DNA of 64,000 nucleotides from Gallibacterium genomosp. 3 (GTDB taxonomy: Bacteria; Pseudomonadota; Gammaproteobacteria; Enterobacterales; Pasteurellaceae): the NCBI RefSeq assembly GCF_001678475.1, contig NZ_JTJR01000035.1, positions 1-64,000 on the forward strand, in the 5' to 3' direction. This document shows positions 21,533 through 31,529 of the stretch, piece after piece. Under the pieces are notes generated by a model that saw only the letters and a list, made by a program, of their open reading frames with translations, was not told the DNA's origin and did no database searches. Each line of letters begins with the position of its first letter. The stretch's first letter is position 1. The translations under genes and the position numbers were made by a program.

Positions 21533-22213
21533 TTATTGAGAAACCTCAAGACATTCAAAGACTAACACACGTTTTTCTAATTTACGTAATAAATAGGTAG
21601 CAACACCAGTAATCACTAGGTAAAGTGCGCCTGCAAGACCATAAATCAGTAACGCATTATACTCTGTACCATAGAGCTGTCTTGCGTATCCCATAATATC
21701 CATTATTGTAATCGTTGATGCTAAAGATGTGCCTTTAAAAACTAAAATGATTTCATTGGTATAAGACGGTAATGCACGTTTTAGCGCATACGGAATTAAA
21801 ATTTTTAATGTTTGTGCTCTTGATAATCCCAAAGACATACAGCTTTCCCATTGTCCTTTTGAGATTGCTTTAACTGCACCATAGAATAATTGCGTTGAGT
21901 AAGCAGCACTATTCAACGCTAATGCTAACATAGCGCAGAACCAAGCATTCGATAATAAGCTCCACAATGGACTATTTACAATCCATTCAAATTGACCCGG
22001 TCCACTATAAATTAAAAATAATTGAACTAATAATGGTGTACCAGTAAAGAGCGTAATATATAAATTAACAATTTTACTGATGACTTTATTATTTAATGCT
22101 AATAAAAATGTCAGGATTAAAGCTAATAAAAATGCAATTACTAACGAAACCACTGTCAGTAATAAGCTCGTTGGAATACCTTGCGCAATCGTCAAAAAAT
22201 AGTCGTAAGTCAT
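21533..22213 (-). CDS. artM: Arginine ABC transporter permease ArtM
   Basis: One of two inner-membrane permeases of the ArtPIQM arginine uptake system. The 226 residues contain about five transmembrane helices and the HisM-type motif ESCMSLGLSRAQTLKILIPYALKRALPSYTNE (about residues 125-155), where the EAA loop contacts the ATPase. Its start overlaps the artQ stop (TAATG), so translation is coupled. It is last in artP-artI-artQ-artM. Confidence 0.95.
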   Translation of the reverse strand: MTYDYFLTIAQGIPTSLLLTVVSLVIAFLLALILTFLLALNNKVISKIVNLYITLFTGTPLLVQLFLIYSGPGQFEWIVNSPLWSLLSNAWFCAMLALALNSAAYSTQLFYGAVKAISKGQWESCMSLGLSRAQTLKILIPYALKRALPSYTNEIILVFKGTSLASTITIMDIMGYARQLYGTEYNALLIYGLAGALYLVITGVATYLLRKLEKRVLVFECLEVSQ

Positions 22214-22884
22214 TATCTTTTCTCCCTTTCAAAGCGAGTAAAGTAGAGATCGAGTTTACGAATACCCACTTGACTAACCAGTGTAATCACCAAATACAAC
22301 AATGCAGCAATCCCATACCAAGTGAATGGCTGATGAGTACTTGCATTCACTAACTCAGCTTGACGCATTAAATCATCAACACCGATTAATGACACTAATG
22401 CAGTATCTTTTAATAACACCAACCATTGATTGCTTAATCCCGGTAAAGCATGACGCCACACTTGCGGCATCACAATACGCACAAATGTTTGTGGACGACT
22501 TAACCCAAGTGCAGCACCTGATTCCCATTGTCCCAATGGAATAGCTTGAATTGCCCCCCGCAATGACTGTGAGGCATAGGCGGCAAAAATAATCGCTAAC
22601 GCTACTGTGCCACACCAAAATGCACTGAATTCAATATATTCATCCGTCAACAGAAAAAGCACTTGAGTAGAACCAAAGAAAATTAGCAAGACCACTAAAA
22701 TCTCAGGTAAACCACGCAATAGCGTTACGATTATTGATGTCGTTTGACGGATACAACGAATTTTGTTGGTTTCTAAGACCACAAAAACGATTGATAAAAT
22801 CAAACCGAGAATCAATGAAGAAACCGCTAACCCTAGCGTCACTAGGGTAGCGGAAAACATTAAATTAATAAAATCTGCAAACAT
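22213..22884 (-). CDS. artQ: Arginine ABC transporter permease ArtQ
   Basis: The second inner-membrane permease of the arginine ABC importer, 223 residues with about five helices. The EAA loop for ATPase contact is seen as [21 protein letters not shown] (about residue 122). It pairs with ArtM as a heterodimer. The gene starts 5 bp after artI and its stop overlaps artM. Length and order match E. coli artQ-artM. Confidence 0.95.
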   Translation of the reverse strand: MFADFINLMFSATLVTLGLAVSSLILGLILSIVFVVLETNKIRCIRQTTSIIVTLLRGLPEILVVLLIFFGSTQVLFLLTDEYIEFSAFWCGTVALAIIFAAYASQSLRGAIQAIPLGQWESGAALGLSRPQTFVRIVMPQVWRHALPGLSNQWLVLLKDTALVSLIGVDDLMRQAELVNASTHQPFTWYGIAALLYLVITLVSQVGIRKLDLYFTRFEREKR

Positions 22885-22889
22885 TTTAA

Positions 22890-23612
22890 TTATTTACCAG
22901 ACATCCATTTATCATAGATCGCTTGATATTGGCCATTTGCTTTAATTGCAGCAAGACCTTTATTAAGTTGTTGTAATAATTCAGTATTCTTTTTATTTAC
23001 TGCAATACCTAATCCATTACCAAAGTATTGTTTATCTGTCACTTTATCACCAACAAAGTGAACAGCTTTATCACTCTTAATCCATTCTGCTAATACTGCT
23101 GTATCTCCGAAAATAATATCAATACGACCGTTTTTAAGATCTAGAATTGCATTTTGTAAAGTTGAATATGGTTTGCTGTTATATTGTTTTGCTTTTGCTG
23201 CAACATATTGTTGGAAAGTTGTTCCGTTTTGCACACCAACATTTTTTGCATTTTCCAATGTCACGCCTTCTTTTGCAGCCACAAAGCTTGCAGAACTGTC
23301 ATAGTATGGATCAGAGAAACTTACTTGTTTTGCACGTTCTTCAGTAATATCCATTGCTGAAATCGCTGCATCAAAACGTTTAAATTTAAGCCCCGCAATT
23401 AAACTATCAAAAGATTGACTAGTAAACTTACAGTCCGCCTTGATTTCCTTACAGATAGCATTTGCTACATCCACATCGAAACCAATAATTTCACCTTTTT
23501 CATTGGTATTTTCAAAAGGCGGATAAGTTGGTTCCATTGCAAACGTGATAGTTTGTGCATTCGCTGCCACTGCAGCACCAAATAATAAACTTGCTAATAG
23601 TACTTTTTTCAT
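22890..23612 (-). CDS. artI: Arginine-binding periplasmic protein ArtI
   Basis: The substrate-binding subunit of the arginine ABC importer. The 240-residue precursor has a classical Sec signal peptide ([19 protein letters not shown], cleavage before QTITFAMEP) and the SBP family 3 fold: [21 protein letters not shown], then [15 protein letters not shown] and [10 protein letters not shown] start at ATG 23612 because it begins the signal peptide and AGGAG lies upstream; the frame extends another 55 codons into artP. The start region contains AAAACACAATG, complementary to the GcvB seed encoded at 44464-44705, so repression by GcvB is plausible. Confidence 0.96.
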   Translation of the reverse strand: MKKVLLASLLFGAAVAANAQTITFAMEPTYPPFENTNEKGEIIGFDVDVANAICKEIKADCKFTSQSFDSLIAGLKFKRFDAAISAMDITEERAKQVSFSDPYYDSSASFVAAKEGVTLENAKNVGVQNGTTFQQYVAAKAKQYNSKPYSTLQNAILDLKNGRIDIIFGDTAVLAEWIKSDKAVHFVGDKVTDKQYFGNGLGIAVNKKNTELLQQLNKGLAAIKANGQYQAIYDKWMSGK

Positions 23613-23634
23613 TGTGTTTTCTCCTGTAAGGATT

Positions 23635-24363
23635 TTAGTGTGATAGATATTGTTTAAATTGTTCAGTTTGAGGATTTTCAAAGCATGAGGCATCACCAAC
23701 CTCAATAATACGTCCTTGTTCCATATACACCACTTTGGTCGCTGTTTTACGAGCAACATTAACTTCGTGGGTAACAATAAATTGCGTAATTCCTGTTTGT
23801 TGCAATTCTTGAATAATCGAAACCACTTGTGCCGTAATTTCAGGATCTAGTGCTGCTGTTGGCTCATCAAATAACAATACTTGTGGCTTCATCATTAAAG
23901 CACGTGCAATCGCAACACGTTGTTGTTGTCCACCTGATAAATGTAATGGGAAACGATCGGCGTGTGCTTCAAGACGTAAGCGTTTCAATAAATTTAATGC
24001 TTGCTGTTTAGCCGCATCTTCATTTAATCCTAAAACTTTCATCGGTGCTTCAATCAAATTCTGGATTACGGTCATATGTGGCCATAAATGATATTGTTGG
24101 AATACCATTCCTACATCCTGACGTAATTGACGAATCTTTTTCGGATCATTATTCGTAGAAAGATCGAAACGGTTATTAGCGATCACTAATTCGCCACTTT
24201 TTGGTACTTCAAGTAAGTTTAAAGTACGAATTAGTGTACTTTTTCCTGCTCCACTCGGCCCCAATAACACCACAATGTCGCCTTGTTCTGCAATTAAATT
24301 AATGTCAAATAAAGCCTGTGTGGAACCATAGAAAAAGTTCACATTTTTGATACTAATAGTCAT
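23635..24363 (-). CDS. artP: Arginine ABC transporter ATP-binding protein ArtP
   Basis: The ATPase of the ArtPIQM importer, 242 residues. Walker A is [15 protein letters not shown] (about 33-47), the Q-loop lies in [15 protein letters not shown], the ABC signature is [15 protein letters not shown] (about 140) and Walker B is [14 protein letters not shown] (about 160), followed by the H-loop THE. It is first in the operon, 22 bp before artI. An ArgR box lies about 130 bp upstream of its start. Confidence 0.97.
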   Translation of the reverse strand: MTISIKNVNFFYGSTQALFDINLIAEQGDIVVLLGPSGAGKSTLIRTLNLLEVPKSGELVIANNRFDLSTNNDPKKIRQLRQDVGMVFQQYHLWPHMTVIQNLIEAPMKVLGLNEDAAKQQALNLLKRLRLEAHADRFPLHLSGGQQQRVAIARALMMKPQVLLFDEPTAALDPEITAQVVSIIQELQQTGITQFIVTHEVNVARKTATKVVYMEQGRIIEVGDASCFENPQTEQFKQYLSH

Positions 24364-24493
24364 TGAAATTAGCTCGAATTGAATACTGACGATAATGCAA
24401 ACATATTAATGTTTTTTGCATACCTATTCAACTAAATAATATTTAACCATCAACAAAAACCAATAAAGTTTAACAAATTAAGAACAAAAATAC

Positions 24494-24507
24494 TGCATAA
24501 AAATTCA
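24494..24507 (-). promoter_or_regulatory. ArgR box upstream of artP
   Basis: TGCATAAAAATTCA matches the ARG-box pattern TGAATxxxxATTCA with a single change and is identical to the first box before argG at 44302-44315. It implies arginine-dependent repression of the importer by ArgR. Only one clear half-site pair is visible here. Confidence 0.7.
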
Positions 24508-24562
24508 TTTTAGAACAAAGGGAAAGACCATAATTAGAAATAATTTGGTAAAAATTTTTTAC

Positions 24563-24590
24563 AAAAAAACCCTTTCTAGTCAGAAAGGGC
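24563..24590 (-). terminator. glyA terminator
   Basis: CCCTTTCT/AGAAAGGG stem with a 4-base loop, followed on the minus strand by seven T. A standard intrinsic terminator just past the glyA stop. Confidence 0.9.
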
Positions 24591-24612
24591 TTTAGCTCAA
24601 TAATTACGCAGA

Positions 24613-25866
24613 TTACGCATATACTGGTAAACGACGGCAGATCTCTAGCACTTTTTGTTTTGTTGCTTCAATAACTGCTTCGTTTTCAATATCATCTAAT
24701 ACATCACACATCCAACCTGCAAGCTCACGTGCTTCGTTTTCTTTAAAGCCACGGCGAGTGATTGATGGTGTACCAACACGAATACCAGAGGTAACGAAAG
24801 GACTTTTCGGATCATTTGGTACTGCATTTTTATTCACTGTGATATTAGCACGACCTAATGCCGCATCCGCTGCTTTACCAGTTAAGCCTTTGCTAACTAA
24901 ATTAACCAGGAATAAGTGGTTTTCTGTACCATTAGATACAATGTCATATCCACGTTGTTTAAATACTTCTACCATCGCCTGAGCATTTTTCACAACTTGT
25001 TGTTGATATGCTTTAAACTCTGGTTCCATAGCTTCTTTAAAACATACCGCTTTTGCTGCGATTACGTGCATTAATGGTCCACCTTGTCCCGCAGGGAACA
25101 CTGCACTATTTAATTTTTTATACAGCTCTTCTGAACCACCTTTCGCTAAAATTAGACCGCCACGAGGACCAGCCAAGGTTTTATGGGTTGTTGTTGTTAC
25201 AATATGTGCATATTCTAATGGGTTTGGATAAACGCCAGCCGCAATTAAACCTGCGACATGAGCCATATCCACAAATAAATAGGCACCAACTTCATCCGCA
25301 ATTTCACGCATTTTCTTCCAATCAACAACTTGAGAATACGCTGAGAAACCACCAACGATCATTTTCGGTTTAACAGCTAATGCTTGCTGACGCAACGCAT
25401 CATAATCAATTAAACCTTCATCAGTAATACCATATTGTTCTGCATGATAAATTTTTCCAGAGAAACTTACTGATGCACCGTGGGTTAAGTGACCACCGTG
25501 AGCCAAGCTCATACCTAAAATCGTATCACCTGGTTCCAATAACGCCATATACACAGCGGCATTGGCTTGTGAGCCTGAATGTGGTTGCACATTCGCATAA
25601 TCCGCACCAAACAACGCCTTCGCACGATCAATCGCGAGTTGCTCAATAATATCTACATATTCACAACCACCGTAATAACGTTTACCCGGATAACCTTCCG
25701 CATATTTATTGGTTAATTGTGATCCCTGTGCTTGCATTACACGTGGGCTGGCATAGTTTTCAGAAGCAATTAATTCAATATGTTCTTCTTGACGACGATC
25801 TTCATCTTGGATTGCTTGCCATAAAATTGGATCATAATCGGCAATATTCATACTTCTTTTTAACAT
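24613..25866 (-). CDS. glyA: Serine hydroxymethyltransferase
   Basis: Converts serine and tetrahydrofolate to glycine and 5,10-methylene-THF, the main one-carbon source for purine and thymidylate synthesis. The 417 residues equal the E. coli length, starting [12 protein letters not shown]. The PLP lysine lies in [15 protein letters not shown] (about 229). AAAGAGGAAATCCTG precedes the ATG. In Haemophilus glyA directly follows purH-purD; here a DUF711 gene lies between purD and glyA, with 133 bp of possible promoter before glyA. Confidence 0.98.
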   Translation of the reverse strand: MLKRSMNIADYDPILWQAIQDEDRRQEEHIELIASENYASPRVMQAQGSQLTNKYAEGYPGKRYYGGCEYVDIIEQLAIDRAKALFGADYANVQPHSGSQANAAVYMALLEPGDTILGMSLAHGGHLTHGASVSFSGKIYHAEQYGITDEGLIDYDALRQQALAVKPKMIVGGFSAYSQVVDWKKMREIADEVGAYLFVDMAHVAGLIAAGVYPNPLEYAHIVTTTTHKTLAGPRGGLILAKGGSEELYKKLNSAVFPAGQGGPLMHVIAAKAVCFKEAMEPEFKAYQQQVVKNAQAMVEVFKQRGYDIVSNGTENHLFLVNLVSKGLTGKAADAALGRANITVNKNAVPNDPKSPFVTSGIRVGTPSITRRGFKENEARELAGWMCDVLDDIENEAVIEATKQKVLEICRRLPVYA

Positions 25867-25999
25867 CAGGATTTCCTCTTTAATTGAAATAAAACAATGA
25901 TCGAATGGTTAATAAAGTGTAACGATTTCTCTATAAAGTAGTCATTAAAATCTTATCTCTATTTTTTCATACTTATAATGAAAGTTATTCATATACTCA

Positions 26000-27214
26000 C
26001 TATGGCACAGCCAAGATAGCACAATTACATAAGTCATCACTCTCAAATTGAGTTAATTCTCCTGCCCATCCATCAGGAATAGGGAATAAACGAACAGTTA
26101 ATGGTTTATTTAGACGAAACGCCATTGTACCTGTATCTCGCATTAAGGCTGCGATTTGTTCTGTGGTAGTATGTCCCGCAATAGGTACTGTATCTAAGCC
26201 AATACCACAAACTGCACTATAGGTTAATAATGCTCTAATATCAAATTGTGATTGCTGCGTACCTTGTGCTAGCCCTAAATCTTCTGTTACTGCTAACATT
26301 AGACCTGAGAAACCAACGACACTAACACCTTGTATTGATTTAAATACTTTTGTTAATAAAGCTGAAGCTTCAATTGTACCCGCTGCACCAAAATAAGGGA
26401 CACCCAATAACTCATAGATAGTAGCCATTGATGTGCAATTTTTTGATGGTGCTGCCGAAGTATCCACTCCCGCAAACTGAAACTGATTAGACAGACAATT
26501 CTTCACACTTTGTTGTATTTTATCAATATGATATTGCAATGCTTGTGACATAGCTATATAAGCACTTTGATAAAAATCTTGGTGTTTTTCTTTATTCATT
26601 GATGATAATACATCTGCTAATAAATCTGGCGTTTCTAGTCCAATCACAATACTGTTAGGTTGATGGCTTTGATGGTATCCTGCTGGAAAATAAGGAATAA
26701 GTGGTTGGCAATTAAAATTTACAGTGAAATTAAAATTTCCTTCTCCTCTTGGCGTTATCTCAGCAATTTTTTTCACTGTATTTGCAGCAGATAAAATAAG
26801 TTCATTATCTAAGAAGCCATTCTTATCCTGCTTGATATTCACACATGCATTACATAAATCACCAAAATCAGCAATTAATTCTGGCAATAAAGTAAGTTCC
26901 TCTGATGACCTTGCCTCACCAATTGCAAAACGAATACGTAATCCGCTGTCATTTAATTGATTCAATAATTTTTTAAGATAAGCAAGATCAGCCTTAGCTG
27001 TATTAATATCAGTAAGATCCAAAAATTCAGCAAAAGGATTAGTTACAATACGAATTGACTGTATTTGATAGCCCTGATTCATAATACTAGGAATCAGTCG
27101 ATCAAATTCTAATTTCGCTAATTGTAAAGTAGATAACCACTGAGATTTATCTTTAGTTAAAGAAAGGAATGCTGTAACAGTGCGTACTCGGCACAAGTTC
27201 TTATCACAGTACAT
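26000..27214 (-). CDS. DUF711 (UPF0210) family protein
   Basis: A 404-residue protein that I assign to the DUF711/UPF0210 family from its overall pattern: an N-terminal VRTVTAFLSL opening, FAGVDTSAAPSKNCTSMATIYELLG in the middle (about 250-275), and GFSGLMLAVTEDLGLA followed by YSAVCGIGLDTVPIAG (about 310-355). Members have been linked structurally to pyruvate formate-lyase-like folds but no reaction is established. It has no signal or membrane segment. GGGAAATAAAT precedes ATG 27214. It lies 10 bp after purD, so it is cotranscribed with the purine genes. This is not the usual Pasteurellaceae arrangement, which suggests insertion into the operon. Confidence 0.8.
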   Translation of the reverse strand: MYCDKNLCRVRTVTAFLSLTKDKSQWLSTLQLAKLEFDRLIPSIMNQGYQIQSIRIVTNPFAEFLDLTDINTAKADLAYLKKLLNQLNDSGLRIRFAIGEARSSEELTLLPELIADFGDLCNACVNIKQDKNGFLDNELILSAANTVKKIAEITPRGEGNFNFTVNFNCQPLIPYFPAGYHQSHQPNSIVIGLETPDLLADVLSSMNKEKHQDFYQSAYIAMSQALQYHIDKIQQSVKNCLSNQFQFAGVDTSAAPSKNCTSMATIYELLGVPYFGAAGTIEASALLTKVFKSIQGVSVVGFSGLMLAVTEDLGLAQGTQQSQFDIRALLTYSAVCGIGLDTVPIAGHTTTEQIAALMRDTGTMAFRLNKPLTVRLFPIPDGWAGELTQFESDDLCNCAILAVP

Positions 27215-27224
27215 ATTTATTTCC

Positions 27225-28517
27225 CTAATTGGCTAATTTTTCTCGAGCAATTGCACGATAGCCAATATCACGGCGGTAGAAACGCCCTTGCCAAGTAATA
27301 GTTTCTGCTAATTGCAATGCTTTTTGTTGTGCTGCTTTCACACTGTCACCTAATGCCGTAACGCAAAGAACACGCCCACCATTCGTTACAATGTGATCGC
27401 CTTGTTGATCAACACCCGCAAAGAAAACTTTACCTTCCAGTTTCGCCGCTTTCTCTAATCCTTCAATGATATTGCCTTTACGTGGTGTATCTGGATAGCC
27501 TTCTGCTGCAAGCACAATACCTAAAGCCACTTGTTCACACCATTGTGATTGCACTTGATCTAATTTGCCATCACACGCAGCTAGGCAAAGTTCGACTAAA
27601 TCAGACTGCAAACGTAACATAATCGGTTGTGTTTCAGGATCACCAAAGCGACAATTAAATTCAATTACTTTCGGTTGTCCATTTGGCATAATCATTAATC
27701 CGGCATACAAGAAACCCGTATAAATATTGTTTTCTGCTGCCATTCCATTCACCGTTGGGTAAATCACTTCTTGCATAATACGCTGATGGATTTCTGGCGT
27801 CACTACTGGTGCAGGTGAATATGCTCCCATTCCACCTGTATTTAGCCCAGTATCCCCCTCACCAACTCGCTTATGATCTTGGCTCGTTGCCATTGGTTCA
27901 ACGTTTTTACCGTCCACCATCACGATAAAACTGGCTTCTTCACCATCTAAAAACTCTTCGATCACCACGCGACTACCCGCTTCACCAAACGCATTACCAG
28001 ATAACATATCTTTTACTGCGGCTTCAGCTTCCGCCAAGGTCATTGCAACAATCACCCCTTTTCCCGCTGCTAAACCGTCTGCTTTAATGACGATCGGAGC
28101 ACCTTTTTTCTGCAAATACGCTAATGCAGGCTCAACTTGGGTAAAGGTTTGATATTCTGCTGTTGGAATATTGTGGCGAGCTAAAAAATCTTTAGTGAAT
28201 GCCTTTGAACCTTCTAATTGTGCTGCTGCTTTGGTTGGTCCAAAAATTTTCAATCCTGCCTGACGAAATGCATCCACAACTCCAATCACTAATGGTGCTT
28301 CAGGTCCGACTATCGTTAAATCAATTTGTTGTTGTTTCGCAAAATCAACCAATGCAGGAATATCTGTTGCGCTAATCGCAACATTTTCGACTTTAGGTTC
28401 TTGAGAAGTGCCTACATTACCAGGTGCAACATACACTTTTTCTGCTAACGGAGATTGTGCTACTTTCCATGTTAAAGCGTGTTCACGTCCACCATTACCG
28501 ATAATCAAAATTTTCAC
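27225..28517 (-). CDS. purD: Phosphoribosylamine-glycine ligase
   Basis: Makes GAR from phosphoribosylamine, glycine and ATP, the second step of purine synthesis. The 430 residues have the N-terminal KILIIGNGGREHAL nucleotide-type motif, a central ATP-grasp domain (VIKADGLAAGKGVIVA, about 143; IEFNCRFGDPETQ, about 285) and the usual C-terminal domain. It is followed closely by the DUF711 gene and preceded by an unrelated secreted-protein gene, whereas purH-purD are normally adjacent in this family. Confidence 0.98.
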   Translation of the reverse strand: MKILIIGNGGREHALTWKVAQSPLAEKVYVAPGNVGTSQEPKVENVAISATDIPALVDFAKQQQIDLTIVGPEAPLVIGVVDAFRQAGLKIFGPTKAAAQLEGSKAFTKDFLARHNIPTAEYQTFTQVEPALAYLQKKGAPIVIKADGLAAGKGVIVAMTLAEAEAAVKDMLSGNAFGEAGSRVVIEEFLDGEEASFIVMVDGKNVEPMATSQDHKRVGEGDTGLNTGGMGAYSPAPVVTPEIHQRIMQEVIYPTVNGMAAENNIYTGFLYAGLMIMPNGQPKVIEFNCRFGDPETQPIMLRLQSDLVELCLAACDGKLDQVQSQWCEQVALGIVLAAEGYPDTPRKGNIIEGLEKAAKLEGKVFFAGVDQQGDHIVTNGGRVLCVTALGDSVKAAQQKALQLAETITWQGRFYRRDIGYRAIAREKLAN

Positions 28518-28528
28518 TCATCACCCCT

Positions 28529-29209
28529 TTATTTAACTCTATATTGATATTTACAAGCTATCCCTTTCTCTGGATTACAAATTTTTATATCCTTAGGCAT
28601 CATATCCTGTAATTTAAAAATAATTTCCCCTGGTTTGGAATAAGCTTTTTCTGGCCTCCATGCAACCCAATATTTAAAATGAAACTCTTTTCCTTCAGTA
28701 AAAACGACATACCCACCCTCACCATAAGGAGCATGAGGTAATGGTTTATTACAAAAATAGAAATAAGTAGAATTATTATAATTCGGCTGCAAATTTTGAC
28801 TTTTCTGATCCTTATCCATTGATATGGTGAATGAATCTACTAGTAAATTATCACAAGCCTTATGGATACCATCTAAAGTAGATTGAACTAATAATACAAG
28901 GGGAGATTTCATTCTCATCTGAGCAAAATAATACCCTTTCCAACTTTCAATCTTATCTTTATCTTCAATATATTCTGCCACATAAGAATATTGAGGATCC
29001 CCATATAAATACCGCATTGCTAATGCTTTATTCTTAGGAGGAGAAAAGTCAATTTGCTCACCAATAATTGGGCGTGGCGTGGTTGGCTGACTAACAAACA
29101 TTGCCTCTTTGTAAAATAGTTCTACGATACTTTGCAATGTTATTTGTTGTTCTGCAACGGCATGCAAACTGAAAAATATAGGTAAACTATATACAGCCCA
29201 TTTTTTCAT
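28529..29209 (-). CDS. Hypothetical secreted protein in the pur cluster
   Basis: I do not recognise this 226-residue protein. It begins with a plausible Sec signal peptide (MKKWAVYSLPIFFSLHAVA, cleavage before EQQITL), so it is probably periplasmic. The mature part is rich in Tyr, Phe and Lys and has four cysteines, two near residues 118-155 and two in ICNPEKGIAC near the C-terminus, enough for two disulfides. No membrane helix follows the signal and there is no lipobox. It lies 21 bp after purH and 11 bp before purD, so it shares their transcript although its role is unlikely to be purine synthesis. Confidence 0.75.
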   Translation of the reverse strand: MKKWAVYSLPIFFSLHAVAEQQITLQSIVELFYKEAMFVSQPTTPRPIIGEQIDFSPPKNKALAMRYLYGDPQYSYVAEYIEDKDKIESWKGYYFAQMRMKSPLVLLVQSTLDGIHKACDNLLVDSFTISMDKDQKSQNLQPNYNNSTYFYFCNKPLPHAPYGEGGYVVFTEGKEFHFKYWVAWRPEKAYSKPGEIIFKLQDMMPKDIKICNPEKGIACKYQYRVK

Positions 29210-29230
29210 AACTATTTTCTCATATTAATA

Positions 29231-30832
29231 TTAATGGCGGAAATGACGCATACCAGTTAAAACCATCACCATATTATGTTCATCAGCTGCGTCAATTACT
29301 TCTTGATCACGAATTGAACCACCTGGATGAATCACACAAGTTACGCCGACTTTAGCAGCAGCATCAATCCCATCACGGAATGGGAAGAACGCATCGGACG
29401 CCATTACAGTACCTTTAACTTCTAAGCCCTCATCTTCTGCTTTAATGCCAGCTATTTTTGCAGAATAAACACGGCTCATTTGTCCTGCTCCAATCCCAAT
29501 TGTTTGATTATTTTTTGCATAAACAACTGCATTAGATTTTACATACTTAGCCACTTTCCAGCAGAATAAAAGATCTTGCAACTCTTGTTGTGTTGGCTGA
29601 CGTTTACTTACCACTTTCAAATCAGCTAACTCAACCATACCAAGATCAGCTTCTTGCACTAATAAACCACCGTTTACACGTTTAAAATCTAAACGTGGCT
29701 GACGTTGTTGCCATTCTCCACATTCTAAAACACGAACATTTTTCTTCGCTTTAAGTACTTCTTTCGCTGTAGTAGAAACAATCGGCGCAATAATAACTTC
29801 TACAAATTGACGATCAATAATCGCTTTCGCAGTTTCCGCATCTAACTCACGATTAAATGCAATAATGCCACCAAAAGCAGAAGTTGGATCGGTCTGATAC
29901 GCATGATTATAGGCTTCTAATAAATCTTTGCCCAAAGCCACGCCACAAGGATTAGCATGTTTCACAATCACACAAGCTGGTTGGGTAAACTCTTTCACAC
30001 ATTCTAATGCTGCATCAGTATCCGCAATATTGTTATAAGAAAGGGCTTTTCCTTGTAATTGAGTTGCAGTCGAAACACTCGCTTCTTTCAACTCTTTTTC
30101 CACATAAAAAGCAGCATTTTGGTGTGAGTTTTCACCATAACGCATCGTTTGCTTACGAATAAAATTAAGATTTAATGTACGTGGGAATTGACCACATGGG
30201 TTTGCTAATTCTTCTTCCTCTGCACCTTGATATGGTTTAACTAGGCGACCAAAATAGTTAGCAATCATCGCATCATATTGTGCTGTATGTTCAAATGCTT
30301 TTATCGCCAAATCAAAACGTGTTGCAAAAGTTAACGAATTTTCATTTTGATCCATCTCTGCCAAAATCGTATTAAAATCAGCATTATTCACCACAATTGC
30401 TACATCTTTATGATTTTTTGCGGCAGATCGCACCATTGTTGGACCGCCAATATCAATATTTTCTACTGCATCTTCTAATGTACAATCTGGCTTCGCCACA
30501 GTTTGTGCAAATGGATACAGATTTACCACCACCATATCAATTGGGGCAATTTGATGTTGTGTCATCACTTCATCATCAATACCACGACGCCCTAAAATCC
30601 CGCCATGTACTTTTGGATGTAATGTTTTTACTCGACCATCCATCATTTCTGGAAACTGCGTATAATCAGACACTTCCGTCACAGCTAACCCATTTTCTAG
30701 TAATAATTTGGCTGTACCACCGGTGGAAAGAATTTGGACTCCACGTTGCATTAAACCTTGTGCAAACTCGACAATACCAGTTTTATCGGAAACGCTAATT
30801 AAAGCACGTTGGATAGGACGTTGTTCCTGCAT
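29231..30832 (-). CDS. purH: Bifunctional AICAR transformylase/IMP cyclohydrolase
   Basis: Catalyses the last two steps to IMP. The 533 residues comprise an N-terminal MGS-like IMP cyclohydrolase domain ([25 protein letters not shown]) and a C-terminal AICAR transformylase domain with [15 protein letters not shown] (about residue 265) and a C-terminal GMRHFRH. ATG 30832 follows AAAGGAATAAA. It is the first gene of a five-gene minus-strand cluster ending with glyA, and a PurR-like operator lies 58 bp upstream. Confidence 0.98.
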   Translation of the reverse strand: MQEQRPIQRALISVSDKTGIVEFAQGLMQRGVQILSTGGTAKLLLENGLAVTEVSDYTQFPEMMDGRVKTLHPKVHGGILGRRGIDDEVMTQHQIAPIDMVVVNLYPFAQTVAKPDCTLEDAVENIDIGGPTMVRSAAKNHKDVAIVVNNADFNTILAEMDQNENSLTFATRFDLAIKAFEHTAQYDAMIANYFGRLVKPYQGAEEEELANPCGQFPRTLNLNFIRKQTMRYGENSHQNAAFYVEKELKEASVSTATQLQGKALSYNNIADTDAALECVKEFTQPACVIVKHANPCGVALGKDLLEAYNHAYQTDPTSAFGGIIAFNRELDAETAKAIIDRQFVEVIIAPIVSTTAKEVLKAKKNVRVLECGEWQQRQPRLDFKRVNGGLLVQEADLGMVELADLKVVSKRQPTQQELQDLLFCWKVAKYVKSNAVVYAKNNQTIGIGAGQMSRVYSAKIAGIKAEDEGLEVKGTVMASDAFFPFRDGIDAAAKVGVTCVIHPGGSIRDQEVIDAADEHNMVMVLTGMRHFRH

Positions 30833-30889
30833 TATTTTATTCCTTTATTGATTAAAAAATAGATGGGAAAATTTGCGGGCATAAGTATA

Positions 30890-30905
30890 AAGCAATCGTT
30901 TGCGT
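30890..30905 (-). promoter_or_regulatory. PurR-type operator upstream of purH
   Basis: AAGCAATCGTTTGCGT matches 14 of 16 positions of the PurR palindrome ACGCAAACGTTTGCGT. Its place before purH fits purine repression of the whole cluster, including the two inserted genes. A purR gene is not in the window. Confidence 0.75.
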
Positions 30906-31057
30906 TTATATAGTCTTTTCTCAAAATATCTTACTAGCAATATTTTAAATTTTTTCTGTGAGCTACAACAAAGAAATTAAGTTTGCTACAAGACAAGATT
31001 GTCAGAAGTGATTATGATTAATTTAATGTTCTCATCTAGTCTGTTAAGGAGTTTTAT

Positions 31058-31456
31058 ATGCAAAATTGGAGTGAAGAAATGTGGCAAATTCTATTGATCG
31101 GTTTGATTATAGGATTCTTTATTGGTTATCTTGTTGCTCGTTTTACTAATGGTAGCGTGAAAGCACAAAAACAAGTACAACAAGAGTTAAAACAAGCCAA
31201 TAAAACGATTGCTGAACAAAAAGAACAGTTAGAGCAGCATTTCACCGAAGCATCTGATTTAATGAAAAACCTTGCGCAAGATTATCAAAAGTTATACCAG
31301 CATTTTGCCAAAACTTCGACTGCATTATTGCCTGATAATCACAAAGAGATGTTTGCTTTAACCCAAGAAAATCCAACACCTCAATTACGAGCTAAAGAAG
31401 AACAACCGAAAGACTATTCTGAAGGTTCTTCCGGATTATTTAAACCTGAAAGTTAA
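31058..31456 (+). CDS. yhcB: YhcB/ZapG family cell-division-associated protein (DUF1043)
   Basis: A 132-residue inner-membrane protein with a single N-terminal transmembrane helix (about residues 11-28, ILLIGLIIGFFIGYLVARF) followed by a charged coiled coil (about 35-95) and a low-complexity tail rich in Glu, Pro and Ser. In E. coli YhcB (ZapG) is linked to cell envelope growth and division. TTAAGGAGTTTTAT precedes the ATG. It is a single gene, convergent with ndk. Confidence 0.9.
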   Translation: MQNWSEEMWQILLIGLIIGFFIGYLVARFTNGSVKAQKQVQQELKQANKTIAEQKEQLEQHFTEASDLMKNLAQDYQKLYQHFAKTSTALLPDNHKEMFALTQENPTPQLRAKEEQPKDYSEGSSGLFKPES

Positions 31457-31463
31457 TTTTTAG

Positions 31464-31507
31464 ATAAAAAATCCACCTTATGTCAATAATGATAGGCATA
31501 AGGTGGA
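31464..31507 (-). terminator. ndk terminator
   Basis: TCCACCTTATG/CATAAGGTGGA forms an 11-bp stem followed on the minus strand by TTTTTTATC. It can also stop yhcB transcription from the other side, though less strongly. Confidence 0.85.
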
Positions 31508-31529
31508 GTTTGGACAATATTCTTTTTAC

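Noticed and set aside
25867-25999. Glycine riboswitch or PurR site before glyA
   Set aside because: No conserved riboswitch core or good PurR palindrome is visible in the 133-bp gap.
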